Part shown: piece after piece, positions 22,951-31,453 of the stretch
How the letters are laid out: every line of letters begins with the position of its first letter
How positions within the stretch are numbered: position 1 is the first letter of the stretch
Assembly: GCF_001816145.1 (NCBI RefSeq)
Contig: NZ_MDZB01000084.1
Span: forward strand, 1-64,000
DNA: 64,000 nucleotides
Direction of reading: 5' to 3'
DNA from: Hymenobacter lapidarius
GTDB lineage: Bacteria > Bacteroidota > Bacteroidia > Cytophagales > Hymenobacteraceae
Translations under genes and position numbers: made by a program
Notes under the pieces: model-generated
Databases searched by the model: none
Seen by the model: only the letters and a program-made list of their open reading frames with translations
Told to the model about the DNA's origin: nothing

Positions 22951-25245
22951 TTACTGCACCAGCAGTCGCTGCACGGCGGCGGCTCCATCGGCTCCCTGGG
23001 CCCGCACCAGGTACACGCCGGGCGCTAAGCCACTCAGAGCAACGTTGTGGCGAAGCCGGGCTACGGCCGTAGTGCGCACCACGCGGCCCGAGAGGTCGAG
23101 CAAACTAATGCGCGTGGGTTTGGCCGTTTCGATGGTGACCGAGGCGGTGGCCGGGTTGGGGTAGATGCTGAGCGCCAGGACGTGGGCAGCGGCAGGCTGG
23201 GCCGCCGTGACGGTGCGGTTGCGGGTGCCGTAGGTGAGGATGCCGCCGGCCTGGGTGCCAATGAACAACTCCGGGGCGCCGTCGCCGTTCAAATCCGCCG
23301 TGGCCAGGGCCGTGTGCGAGACGTTTTCCCGGCCCAACTGCGTGGATTCGTACTGGCTGGTGAGCGGGTTGTACAGCACGTCGGTGCGCTCCGCGAGAAT
23401 GCCGGTTTGGGCGCGGTAGTTGGAGAAGAAACGGAGCACGCCGCTGGCATCGGCGGTGAGCAGGTCGGGCTGGCCGTCGCCGTCGAAGTCCGTCACGGTG
23501 GGGCTCAGGTTGAAAGGGCGCCCACCCGTAGCCGTGCGGATGCGCCCGAAATCGTTATTGACCAGCACAAACGCGTTGTCCAGCGTGCCACTGGCCCGGT
23601 TGCGGAAGTAGCGCAGGCTCATGCCGGGCTCGCGGGTTTCGTTGGTGCCGATGAGCATATCGACGTAGCCGTCCCCGTCTACATCGGTGAAGCACGGCAT
23701 GTCGCCGCGGGCGTAGGGCAGCACGCCGGTGATGGTGGCGCCCTGGGGCTTCAGGCTAACCGCATTCGCCGCGTTGAAGGCGACGGGCTGGCCGGCCGCA
23801 GCCGTATTCAGGATGTAGTAAATGGCATTGGCACTCTTATTCCAGGCGCTGTAGGCCAGGTCCAGCGCGCCGTCGCGGTTGAGGTCAACCAGCACGGGTT
23901 TGAGGCCTTCGAGCCCCTTGGCCGACAGCCCCAGGTAGTCATCGGTCACGAAGCGAAAGACCGGCCGGGCGCGGGTGCCCACGTTGCGGTAGTAGGTAAG
24001 CGTGGCGCGGTACACGTTGTTCACGCGGTCGGCGTGGTTGCCAATGAGCAGGTCGGGCAGGCCGTCGCCGTCGAGGTCGCCAAGGGCGGGCGCGGCGCCT
24101 TCGCTCACGTCAATCATGTCGTTTTGCAGGAAGCCGGCCGGGCGGTAGGCAAAAGCGGGCGCGCCGCTGGGTGCGGTATTTTCAAACAGCTGCACGTGGT
24201 TGCGCAAGCTCACTTGGTCGGCAATGTTGTTGAGCATGTTGGGGGCCACCACCAGGTCGGGGCGGCCGTCGAAGTTGGCATCGATGGAATAGCCGGCCGG
24301 AAAAACCGGCACCCGCACCGGCGTGGCCGCCGATGGAAAGCTCGCGCTGATACCCGCCTGCGTGAGCACCGGGGCCGCGGCCGTGCCCTGGTTGAGCAGG
24401 CTCACCAGCTCGGGGCAGTTATCGCGGCCGTCAAGCACGTCCTGGTCGCCGTCGCCGTCCAGGTCGAGGAGCAGCAGGCTATGCCCGCCGGTGTGCAACG
24501 GGCGGGCCGCAAAGCACGGCTGGCCGTTGAACATGTAGCTGGCGCAGCCGTGGCAGGCCTGCAACTTCCCCCAATTGTCGGTGGCAATGCGGAAGGTGAG
24601 GGCGCCGCCGCAGGTGCCCGGGCTGGTGTTGAGGTAAAGCTCGATGAAGGACGCACTGATGAAGTCATAGGTCATAATGTCGAGCTTGCCGTCGCCGTTC
24701 ACGTCCTGGATGGCCGGCAGGTTGTAGCCGCCCACCGTGAGGTTGGCCGTGCCGGAAAACGAGCCGGAAAACCGGATTTGGCCGGTGGTGAGCTGGAAGG
24801 TGGTCCGGCCGTTGACCAGCGCGTTGCGAAACACCCGAATTTCGCCGCCGTTGACGTAGGTAAACAAGTCGGCGCGGCCGTCGCAATCGTAGTCGCGCAA
24901 CAGCGCCCACCCCTGCAGGTCGGTGGGGAAAATAGACTCGTATTCGGGGGCGTACTGCCAGCGGCGGCCGGCGGCGGTGCCCGGCGCGGCCACGTTGAGG
25001 AAGGTGTACACGCGGCTGCTCTCGTGGTCGAAGGCAAACAGGTCGTTCTGCCCGTCGTTGTTCAGGTCAATGGCACTGAACTGAGGCGTGTTGAAGCCAC
25101 CGGCCCACGCGTGCTGAAGCGTGTCGGCGCCCTGCACCACCTTGGCCACCGGCCGGTATTCAAACCCAAACCCGGGGCCCGATTGGGCTTGCGCAGCCCC
25201 AACACACGCCAGAAAAACCAGTACAAACAGGGTAAAACGATGCAT
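22951..25245 (-). CDS. FG-GAP repeat protein with T9SS sorting domain
   Basis: A 764-residue secreted protein. Signal peptide MHRFTLFVLVFLACVGAAQA; the ATG at 25245 is chosen over an in-frame start at 25308 because it begins the signal peptide. The body is an FG-GAP/VCBS beta propeller with about ten calcium-binding loops of the DxNxDG type (DLNNDGQND, DVNGDGKLD, DLDGDGDQD, DVDGDGYVD and others). The last 75 residues are a type A T9SS C-terminal domain (LSIYPNPATASVTIE, LLDLSGRVV, LAPGVYLVRA). It should cross the outer membrane by T9SS and be attached or released at the cell surface. Cys pairs (CHGCASY) may form disulfides. It is transcribed alone. Confidence 0.92.
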   Translation of the reverse strand: MHRFTLFVLVFLACVGAAQAQSGPGFGFEYRPVAKVVQGADTLQHAWAGGFNTPQFSAIDLNNDGQNDLFAFDHESSRVYTFLNVAAPGTAAGRRWQYAPEYESIFPTDLQGWALLRDYDCDGRADLFTYVNGGEIRVFRNALVNGRTTFQLTTGQIRFSGSFSGTANLTVGGYNLPAIQDVNGDGKLDIMTYDFISASFIELYLNTSPGTCGGALTFRIATDNWGKLQACHGCASYMFNGQPCFAARPLHTGGHSLLLLDLDGDGDQDVLDGRDNCPELVSLLNQGTAAAPVLTQAGISASFPSAATPVRVPVFPAGYSIDANFDGRPDLVVAPNMLNNIADQVSLRNHVQLFENTAPSGAPAFAYRPAGFLQNDMIDVSEGAAPALGDLDGDGLPDLLIGNHADRVNNVYRATLTYYRNVGTRARPVFRFVTDDYLGLSAKGLEGLKPVLVDLNRDGALDLAYSAWNKSANAIYYILNTAAAGQPVAFNAANAVSLKPQGATITGVLPYARGDMPCFTDVDGDGYVDMLIGTNETREPGMSLRYFRNRASGTLDNAFVLVNNDFGRIRTATGGRPFNLSPTVTDFDGDGQPDLLTADASGVLRFFSNYRAQTGILAERTDVLYNPLTSQYESTQLGRENVSHTALATADLNGDGAPELFIGTQAGGILTYGTRNRTVTAAQPAAAHVLALSIYPNPATASVTIETAKPTRISLLDLSGRVVRTTAVARLRHNVALSGLAPGVYLVRAQGADGAAAVQRLLVQ

Positions 25246-25355
25246 AAGCGGGCAGGAAAGAATTGGTGGAAGCCGGGCAATGGGAACGGGCTCAAAAATC
25301 AAGCCCACCTTTGCAACAAATTACACCCGGTTTGCTCTTACCGTTCAACTATTCT

Positions 25356-26651
25356 ATGTTGCTCTACGCCCATTACCTGGCCGCTGGCGGCCACGTCAGC
25401 ACCGATTCGCGCCAGCCCCAGCCCGGCACGCTGTTTTTTGCGTTGAACGGCCCCAGTTTTCGCGGGGCCGATTTTGCGCCGCAAGCCCTGGGCCAGGGCG
25501 CCCGGCACGCCGTGGTGGACGATGCCGACCTGGCGGCCACCGACCCCACCCACTACACCTTCGCGGCCGACCCGTTGGTGGCCCTGCAGGAGCTGGCCCG
25601 GCACCACCGCCAGCAATTCAACAGCCCGGTGCTGGCCGTGACCGGCTCGAACGGCAAAACCACCACCAAAGAGCTGCTGACGGCCGTATTGGCCCAGCAA
25701 TTCCAAGTGCTGGCCACCATCGGCAACCTCAACAACCACATTGGCGTGCCCCTCACCCTGCTGCGCCTGCGCACCGGCCAGCACAACTTCGCCGTGATTG
25801 AGATGGGCGCCAACCACCGGGGCGAAATTGCGGCTTACTGCGAATGGGCCCGCCCCACCCACGGCCTCATCACCAACATCGGCAAGGCCCACCTCGAAGG
25901 ATTTGGCGGCGCCGAGGGAGTAGCCTTAGGCAAGGGCGAGCTGTTTGACTACCTGGCCCGCACCGGCGGCACGGCGTTCGTCAACACCCTCGACGCCAAG
26001 CTGCCCGGTTTGGCCGCGGCCGTTCCCACCCGCCTCACCTACCCCGGCGCGGCCGATGCTTACCCCGCCACCCTGCTCGCGGCCGACCCCGCCGTGGCCC
26101 TGCGCCTGGCCGATGGCACCGACATCGCCGCTCAGCTCACGGGTGACTACAATTTCCCCAATCTGGCCGCCGCCGCCGCCGTGGGCCTGCATTTCGGCGT
26201 CTCCGCCAATAAAGTGGCTACCGCTTTGGCGCAGTACAACCCCCAGAACAACCGCTCGCAGCTGCTGCGCACGGCTGCAGGAAATGAGCTGGTGCTGGAC
26301 GCCTACAACGCCAACCCCAGCAGCATGGCCGCCGCCCTGCGCAGCTTCGCGGGCCGCCCGGCAGCGCCCGGCCAAACCAAATTGGTCATACTCGGCGACA
26401 TGTTTGAGCTGGGCGATGAGAGCGCGGCCGAGCATCGCCTCCTAGGCCAGCTCCTGGCGGAGCTGCAGCTACCGGCCGTGCTGCTCATCGGACCGGAAAT
26501 GGCCCAGGCCGCCGCTGCTGCGCAAGTGCAGCACTTCACTACCAAAGCCGAGGCCGCCGACTGGCTACTCCAGCACCCCGTGCGCGGGCAGCAGGTACTG
26601 GTGAAAGGCAGCCGCGGCATGGCGCTGGAAACGCTAGTGGAGCTGCTGTAA
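25356..26651 (+). CDS. murF: UDP-N-acetylmuramoyl-tripeptide--D-alanyl-D-alanine ligase
   Basis: A 431-residue Mur ligase that adds D-Ala-D-Ala to the peptidoglycan precursor. The N-terminal substrate domain begins VSTDSRQPQPGTLFFAL, typical of MurF. The ATP loop VTGSNGKTTTKELL follows near residue 95. Then come IEMGANHRGEI (Mg/ATP site), the NIGKAHLEGFG motif, and the C-terminal domain with DAYNANPSSM and ILGDMFELG, both MurF-specific. The start is ATG 25356. It is a single gene whose stop is only 11 bp from the stop of the convergent rfbC. Confidence 0.96.
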   Translation: MLLYAHYLAAGGHVSTDSRQPQPGTLFFALNGPSFRGADFAPQALGQGARHAVVDDADLAATDPTHYTFAADPLVALQELARHHRQQFNSPVLAVTGSNGKTTTKELLTAVLAQQFQVLATIGNLNNHIGVPLTLLRLRTGQHNFAVIEMGANHRGEIAAYCEWARPTHGLITNIGKAHLEGFGGAEGVALGKGELFDYLARTGGTAFVNTLDAKLPGLAAAVPTRLTYPGAADAYPATLLAADPAVALRLADGTDIAAQLTGDYNFPNLAAAAAVGLHFGVSANKVATALAQYNPQNNRSQLLRTAAGNELVLDAYNANPSSMAAALRSFAGRPAAPGQTKLVILGDMFELGDESAAEHRLLGQLLAELQLPAVLLIGPEMAQAAAAAQVQHFTTKAEAADWLLQHPVRGQQVLVKGSRGMALETLVELL

Positions 26652-26662
26652 GCCTGCTCTAC

Positions 26663-27211
26663 CTAAAACGGGCTGTCCAGCTCTGCCAGCGTGGGCAGGA
26701 TGGCGTCTTTGGCCGAAACCAGGGGGTTGTCAATATTCCAGTTGATGCCGAGGGCCGGGTCATTCCACAGCAGGCCGCCTTCGGAAGACGGAGCGTAGTA
26801 GTTCGAGCATTTGTAGAGGAAAAGCGTGTCCTCTTCCAGCGCCACGAAGCCGTGCGCGAAGCCCATGGGAACGTAGAGAATGTTACCCAGGGCTTCGCTC
26901 AACTCCACCGTGGTATGCTGGCCGTAGGTGGACGAGTCGCGGCGAATGTCTACTACTACGTCCAGAACGCGGCCCTGGGCCACGCGCACCAGTTTGGCCT
27001 GGGCGTGGGGCGGGCGCTGAAAGTGCAAGCCGCGCAACACGCCCGGCTGCGACTTGCTCTGGTTGTCCTGCACCCAGTCAAGGTCGGCCGGCACCCCGGC
27101 TTCCTGCATGAGGCGGGCGCTGAAGGTTTCGTAAAAAACGCCGCGTGGGTCCCCAAACAAGCGGGGTATGAATTCGACCACGCCGGCCAGGCTGTGTTGT
27201 TTTACTTGCAT
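26663..27211 (-). CDS. rfbC: dTDP-4-dehydrorhamnose 3,5-epimerase
   Basis: A 182-residue cupin epimerase of the dTDP-L-rhamnose pathway. It has FGDPRGVFYETF, the catalytic His in LRGLHFQ, KLVRVAQGRVLDV, IRRDSSTYG and the Tyr-containing FLYKCSNYY, and the length is normal. The start is the ATG at 27211. A perfect -7-like TATTTTTG lies at 27218-27225, too close for a normal leader, so it could give a nearly leaderless transcript or be coincidence. It lies 43 bp downstream of a glycosyltransferase gene on the same strand, and both probably serve surface polysaccharide. The other rfb genes are not in the window. Confidence 0.95.
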   Translation of the reverse strand: MQVKQHSLAGVVEFIPRLFGDPRGVFYETFSARLMQEAGVPADLDWVQDNQSKSQPGVLRGLHFQRPPHAQAKLVRVAQGRVLDVVVDIRRDSSTYGQHTTVELSEALGNILYVPMGFAHGFVALEEDTLFLYKCSNYYAPSSEGGLLWNDPALGINWNIDNPLVSAKDAILPTLAELDSPF

Positions 27212-27254
27212 TGCGGGCAAAAATACAGAAGTGCGAGGCACATCGCTCTATGGT

Positions 27255-28373
27255 TTAATTCCTTTTTCGCACGTTGGCCACGGCCGTCAGGTACTTATCG
27301 AGCACCAGCTTCTCGTCAAACTTAGTCTCGGCCAGGCGACGGCTGTCCTGGCCCATTTGCAGCAAATCGACTTCCGACAGGCGCAGGACCTGCAGCATTT
27401 TGGCCGCCAGGTCGGGGCCGCTGCGCACCTGGCAAAGGTAGCCGTTGTGGCCGTCTACCACGGTTTCGCGGCAGCCGGGCACGTCGGTAGTCACCAGGGG
27501 TTTGCCCACGGCGGCGGCTTCGAGCAGGGTTTTGGGCGTGCCTTCGCGGTAGCTGGGCAGCACCACGCAGTCGGCGCGGTGCAGGTGGGCGGCCACATCA
27601 TCGGAACGGCCCAGGTACTCAATGTCGCCGGTTTTGAGCCATTCTTCGAAGGTGGCGCGGGGCACGCCCACGCCCCCGGCCTCGTCGAGGCCGCCGAGCA
27701 GCTGGATGCGCGTGCCCGGCACGGCCGCCCGGATGATTTTGGCGGCTTCAAAATATTCCACCACACCCTTCTCGTAGAGCACGCGCGCCACCATCAGGAA
27801 CACAAACGGGGTTTGGCGGGTGTACTGCGGGGCGGGCTGAAATCGGTCGGTGTCGACGCCGGAACCGGGCAGTAGGTCGGTGATTTCGCGCCGAATCAGG
27901 TGGTTGTCCAGAAAGAGCTGCCGGTCGTCGCTGTTCTGGAAAAACACTTTCTGCGGGAAGCGAAATGCGAACTTGTAAAGCCCCAGCGCCACCTTGCTCA
28001 CAAAGTTTTTGATGATGAACACCGTGCCCAGGCCCGACACGTTGTTGATGCTGGGCACGCCCGCCAGCCGGGCCGCAATGCTGCCGTAGATATTGGGCTT
28101 GATGGTGTAGTGCAGCACCACATCGGGCTTTTCGCGCTTGTAAATCTGGTAGAAGCGGCGCGTGAGGGCGGCGTCCTGCAGCGGGTTGGTGCCCTTGTTT
28201 TCCATCAGGATGGGCACAAAGCGGCACCCGAGCTCGGTTTCGAGGCGCGCGGAGTAGTCATCGGGCGGGGCAATGGCCAGCACTTCGTGGCCGGCCTTTT
28301 GCAAGGCCCGCACAAGGCTGGCACGGAAATTCCAGATGTTCCAGCTGGTATTGATGACGATGGCGACGCGCAA
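27255..28373 (-). CDS. Glycosyltransferase family 4
   Basis: A 372-residue GT-B enzyme. The N-terminal domain begins MRVAIVINTSWNIWNFR and includes IKPNIYGSIAARLAG. The C-terminal domain has VARVLYEKGVVEYFEAA, IQLLGG and the nucleotide-sugar motif SYREGTPKTLLEA (EX7E). It resembles PglA/capsule-type transferases that move hexoses to lipid-linked glycans at the inner membrane. Donor and acceptor cannot be assigned. It is first of a two-gene unit with rfbC. Confidence 0.9.
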   Translation of the reverse strand: MRVAIVINTSWNIWNFRASLVRALQKAGHEVLAIAPPDDYSARLETELGCRFVPILMENKGTNPLQDAALTRRFYQIYKREKPDVVLHYTIKPNIYGSIAARLAGVPSINNVSGLGTVFIIKNFVSKVALGLYKFAFRFPQKVFFQNSDDRQLFLDNHLIRREITDLLPGSGVDTDRFQPAPQYTRQTPFVFLMVARVLYEKGVVEYFEAAKIIRAAVPGTRIQLLGGLDEAGGVGVPRATFEEWLKTGDIEYLGRSDDVAAHLHRADCVVLPSYREGTPKTLLEAAAVGKPLVTTDVPGCRETVVDGHNGYLCQVRSGPDLAAKMLQVLRLSEVDLLQMGQDSRRLAETKFDEKLVLDKYLTAVANVRKRN

Positions 28374-28531
28374 AGTGGGGAGGTGGAAAGGGTGAAAGCA
28401 GGAATCAGGGGCAAAGGTCGGCCTTACGGATTTCTCTTTCCCGCGTTTATCCGGACACCGACAATTTCACCGCCTCACCATTTCACCGATTACGCCGGTA
28501 CTTTGTGGCCCGATTATGTGTTGTAGTGGCT

Positions 28532-28828
28532 ATGAAGCTTCGTATTCCCGTTACTTTTCTGTTTCTGCCGTTTCTAGCCGCGCCCGTATTGGCCACGCCC
28601 CCCGTGCTGCCGGGCCAACTACTGTACCAGAAAAACTGCATGCGCTGCCACGGCGCCAATGGCAAAAAAGGCGCCAGCGGAGCCCACGACCTCACCAAGA
28701 GCAACCTCAACGCTTTTGGTCGCACCTATCTGGTGACCAACGGCATGGGCAAAATGCCGGCTTTTGGAAAAACCCTTACGGCTGCCCAGGTGCAGCAGGT
28801 GGTGGCCTATTCCCTTACTTTGCGCTAG
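28532..28828 (+). CDS. Monoheme cytochrome c
   Basis: A 98-residue periplasmic protein. Signal peptide MKLRIPVTFLFLPFLAAPVLA, heme-binding motif CMRCH in the first 20 residues of the mature protein, and a likely axial Met in GKMPAFG. It ends in LTAAQVQQVVAYSL, the standard C-terminal helix. It is a small electron carrier of class I. The start at ATG 28532 gives the signal peptide. It lies 60 bp upstream of hflX on the same strand. Confidence 0.92.
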   Translation: MKLRIPVTFLFLPFLAAPVLATPPVLPGQLLYQKNCMRCHGANGKKGASGAHDLTKSNLNAFGRTYLVTNGMGKMPAFGKTLTAAQVQQVVAYSLTLR

Positions 28829-28888
28829 GCCGGCGCGGCACCGTTTCGCCCCTGCTTTGCGTAGGGGATTTGATTAGACAACGACAAC

Positions 28889-30199
28889 ATGGCAAATAAA
28901 TCTTCCGGCGGCCGCAAGCCCGCCGCCAGCACCCGGCACTTCACCACCGACAACGCCAAGGCCGGCTACGTGGCCACCAAAACCGGCGGCGCCTACGCCA
29001 CCGCCAAAGAGCAGGAAACCGCCGTGCTCGTGAGCGTGCCACCGCGCCGCCAGTCCGAAGCCCAAACCTCCGAGTACCTCGACGAGCTGGCTTTTCTGAT
29101 TGAAACCGCCGGCGCCACCGCCACCAAGCGCTTTGTGCAACGCCTCGAAAAGCCCGACATCCGGACGTATGTGGGCGAAGGCAAACTGGCCGAAATTAAA
29201 GCCTGGGTGCAGCACGAAAACACCAGCATGGTGGTGTTCGACGACGACCTCTCGCCCTCGCAGCTGCGCAACCTGGAGGCGGAGCTGCTGGTGAAAATAG
29301 TGGACCGCTCCCTGCTCATTCTCGATATTTTCGCGTTGCGGGCCAAGTCGGCCACCTCGCGCACGCAGGTGGAGTTGGCGCAGTACCAGTACTTATTGCC
29401 CCGCCTCACCGGCCTCTGGACTCACCTAGACAAGCAGCGCGGCGGCGTGGGCATGAAGGGCCCGGGCGAAACCGAAATTGAAACCGACCGCCGCATTGTG
29501 CGCGACCGGATTGCCTTTCTCAAAGACAAGCTGGAAGACCTGGACAAGCAGGCCCACACCCAGCGCAAAACCCGGAGCGGCAGCATTCGCGTGGCGCTGG
29601 TGGGCTACACCAACGTGGGCAAAAGCACCCTGATGAACGTACTGGGCAAAGCCGACGTGTTTGCTGAAAACAAGCTGTTTGCCACCGTGGATGCCACCAC
29701 GCGTAAAGTGGTGCTCGACCAAACGCCGTTCCTGCTGTCCGACACGGTTGGGTTTATTCGCAAGCTGCCCACCAAGCTCATCGACAGCTTTAAAAGCACG
29801 CTCGATGAGATTCGCGAGGCCGACCTGCTGCTGCACGTGGTGGACATTTCGCACCCCGGCTTCGAGGAGCAAATTCAGGTGGTAAACGACACACTGAACG
29901 AAATTGGCGCGGCCGACAAACCGATGCTGCTCGTATTCAACAAAATAGACCAGTACAAGCAGGACGATGCCGAGTTGGACCCCTTTGGCGAAGTACTGGA
30001 CGCCGAGAACGATGGCACTGCCCCGCGCCCGCCGCTGGCGCAGCTGCAAGCTACCTACATGGCCAAGCTGCACGACCCGGTGGTGTTCATCTCGGCCCAG
30101 GAGCGCACCAACCTGGAAGAGCTTCGCGAACTGCTGGGCAAGCGGGTGGCGGCGCTGCACCAGCAGCGCTACCCGTACCAGCAGGCGGCAACTGAGTAA
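28889..30199 (+). CDS. hflX: GTPase HflX
   Basis: A 436-residue ribosome-associated GTPase that splits stalled or idle ribosomes under stress. The N-terminal nucleotide-binding domain holds the TYVGEGKLAEI and DDDLSPSQLRNLE patterns. A coiled coil with GGVGMKGPGETEIETDRR follows, and then the G domain: G1 GYTNVGKST near residue 238, G2 ATVDATTR, G3 DTVGFIRKLP and G4 NKID. The first 45 residues are a Lys/Thr/Gly-rich extension that is probably disordered. Length and motifs are complete. Confidence 0.96.
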   Translation: MANKSSGGRKPAASTRHFTTDNAKAGYVATKTGGAYATAKEQETAVLVSVPPRRQSEAQTSEYLDELAFLIETAGATATKRFVQRLEKPDIRTYVGEGKLAEIKAWVQHENTSMVVFDDDLSPSQLRNLEAELLVKIVDRSLLILDIFALRAKSATSRTQVELAQYQYLLPRLTGLWTHLDKQRGGVGMKGPGETEIETDRRIVRDRIAFLKDKLEDLDKQAHTQRKTRSGSIRVALVGYTNVGKSTLMNVLGKADVFAENKLFATVDATTRKVVLDQTPFLLSDTVGFIRKLPTKLIDSFKSTLDEIREADLLLHVVDISHPGFEEQIQVVNDTLNEIGAADKPMLLVFNKIDQYKQDDAELDPFGEVLDAENDGTAPRPPLAQLQATYMAKLHDPVVFISAQERTNLEELRELLGKRVAALHQQRYPYQQAATE

Positions 30200-30307
30200 C
30201 CTCGAAGAGAGTGTGTGGGCGGCAATGGTGACTTCGCGCGCCGTCTTTGGCAGCGCGGCAGCCATTGTTTTGTTTTTCGCGTAAGGGCAGCATTCGTCCC
30301 TCTCCCC

Positions 30308-31453
30308 ATGTTTTCTCCTATGGCTTTGTCTTTTGGTTTTCGTGTTGGCCTTTGCGCAGCCGCTTGTGTAGGCATTGGCCACGTGGCACTGGCTCAAGAC
30401 CCGAGCAGGCCGCCGCTGTACCCACCAGCAGCTCCTCCCGACAGCGTCATCAGCCAGCCCAGCCAACGGATATTTGCCAACCCCTCCGTCTTGGGCATGG
30501 GCCCCAGTAAGGGGCTGATTGTGCGCTACGAGCGGATGCCGCGCTTCGGCGTCAAGTCCGATGCTCAGGTGGTGGGCATCAGCAACTACGCCGGGGAAAT
30601 CGATAAGAATGCCCGCTTGTCCATTAAAGGCTACATTCCGGCCTGGAACCGGCCGCACCTGAAGGTGGTGGTGGGCCTGAGCTACGAGCGGGAGGAGTTT
30701 CAATTCAACGGACCCGCTACCACCGACTACGAGCTGTATCGCAACATAGAAGACAAGGGCTTGAAAAGCATCGCTTCCCAGATAGTGATGCTGCGACCCA
30801 TTGATGAAGTGCACTGGTACCTGGCCCGGGTGAAAGGCGAGCTCAGCGGCGACTACAACGCGTCGACCGACCTGACCACCTCCGACTACTTCCGGTTTTC
30901 GGCCGAAGCCGTTTACGGCTGGAAGCGCAGCCCGCTGTTTTCGTGGGGCGTGGGCTTACAGTACGGCTACACCTTTGGGCGACTCAGCCTGTACCCGGCC
31001 GTGCTCTACAACCGCACCTTTAATAACCGATGGGGCGTTGAGGCCTTGTTCCCGGCCCGGATAACGGCCCGCTACAACGTGTCGGAATCGTCCATCTTCT
31101 ATGCGGGCTACACCGTGGATGGCTACAACTACATCATCAAGCTGCGCAACGAGCTGTCGCGCATCGGACCCGGCGGGGCTCCCATCGCCGACAAACAGCC
31201 CCTCCAGACGCTGGAACTGCGCGAAACCGAGGTCAAATTCCGATTGCGCTGGGAGCGGGAGCTGCTGAGCTTCCTGTGGATGGGCGCCGAAGCCGGCTAC
31301 CGCTACAACTACGCCTTCGACGCGTTTGACCGCACCAACGACGACCGTCTTAAAATCATCGATTCCAAGTTCAACGGAGCCCCATACGCCAGCCTGGAGC
31401 TATTCATTACACCGCCGCGCAAGCTGCTGGAGAAAGCAGGAGTGCGCCGCTAG
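30308..31453 (+). CDS. Outer-membrane beta-barrel protein, possibly DUF6268
   Basis: A 381-residue protein with a signal peptide (from ATG 30308, cleavage near ALAQ). A short Pro-rich stretch is followed by alternating aromatic/polar strands (KVVVGLSYEREEF, YYFRFSAEAVYGW-like, GVGLQYGYTFG, LSLYPAVLYN). It probably forms a small outer-membrane beta barrel, and the pattern resembles DUF6268 proteins, though this is from memory. Its stop codon overlaps that of the convergent ppk gene (4 bp shared). It lies 108 bp after hflX. Confidence 0.7.
   Translation: MFSPMALSFGFRVGLCAAACVGIGHVALAQDPSRPPLYPPAAPPDSVISQPSQRIFANPSVLGMGPSKGLIVRYERMPRFGVKSDAQVVGISNYAGEIDKNARLSIKGYIPAWNRPHLKVVVGLSYEREEFQFNGPATTDYELYRNIEDKGLKSIASQIVMLRPIDEVHWYLARVKGELSGDYNASTDLTTSDYFRFSAEAVYGWKRSPLFSWGVGLQYGYTFGRLSLYPAVLYNRTFNNRWGVEALFPARITARYNVSESSIFYAGYTVDGYNYIIKLRNELSRIGPGGAPIADKQPLQTLELRETEVKFRLRWERELLSFLWMGAEAGYRYNYAFDAFDRTNDDRLKIIDSKFNGAPYASLELFITPPRKLLEKAGVRR

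Noticed and set aside
23047..25446. A 799-codon open frame antisense to the FG-GAP protein gene
   Set aside because: It is the shadow of a GC-rich gene. The sequence is Val/Gly/Ala/His-rich with no domain, and the opposite frame has a signal peptide, ten calcium loops and a sorting domain.
27218..27225. TATTTTTG as the promoter of rfbC
   Set aside because: The box is an exact match but ends only 6 bp before the ATG, has no -33 element, and rfbC probably belongs to the transcript of the upstream glycosyltransferase.
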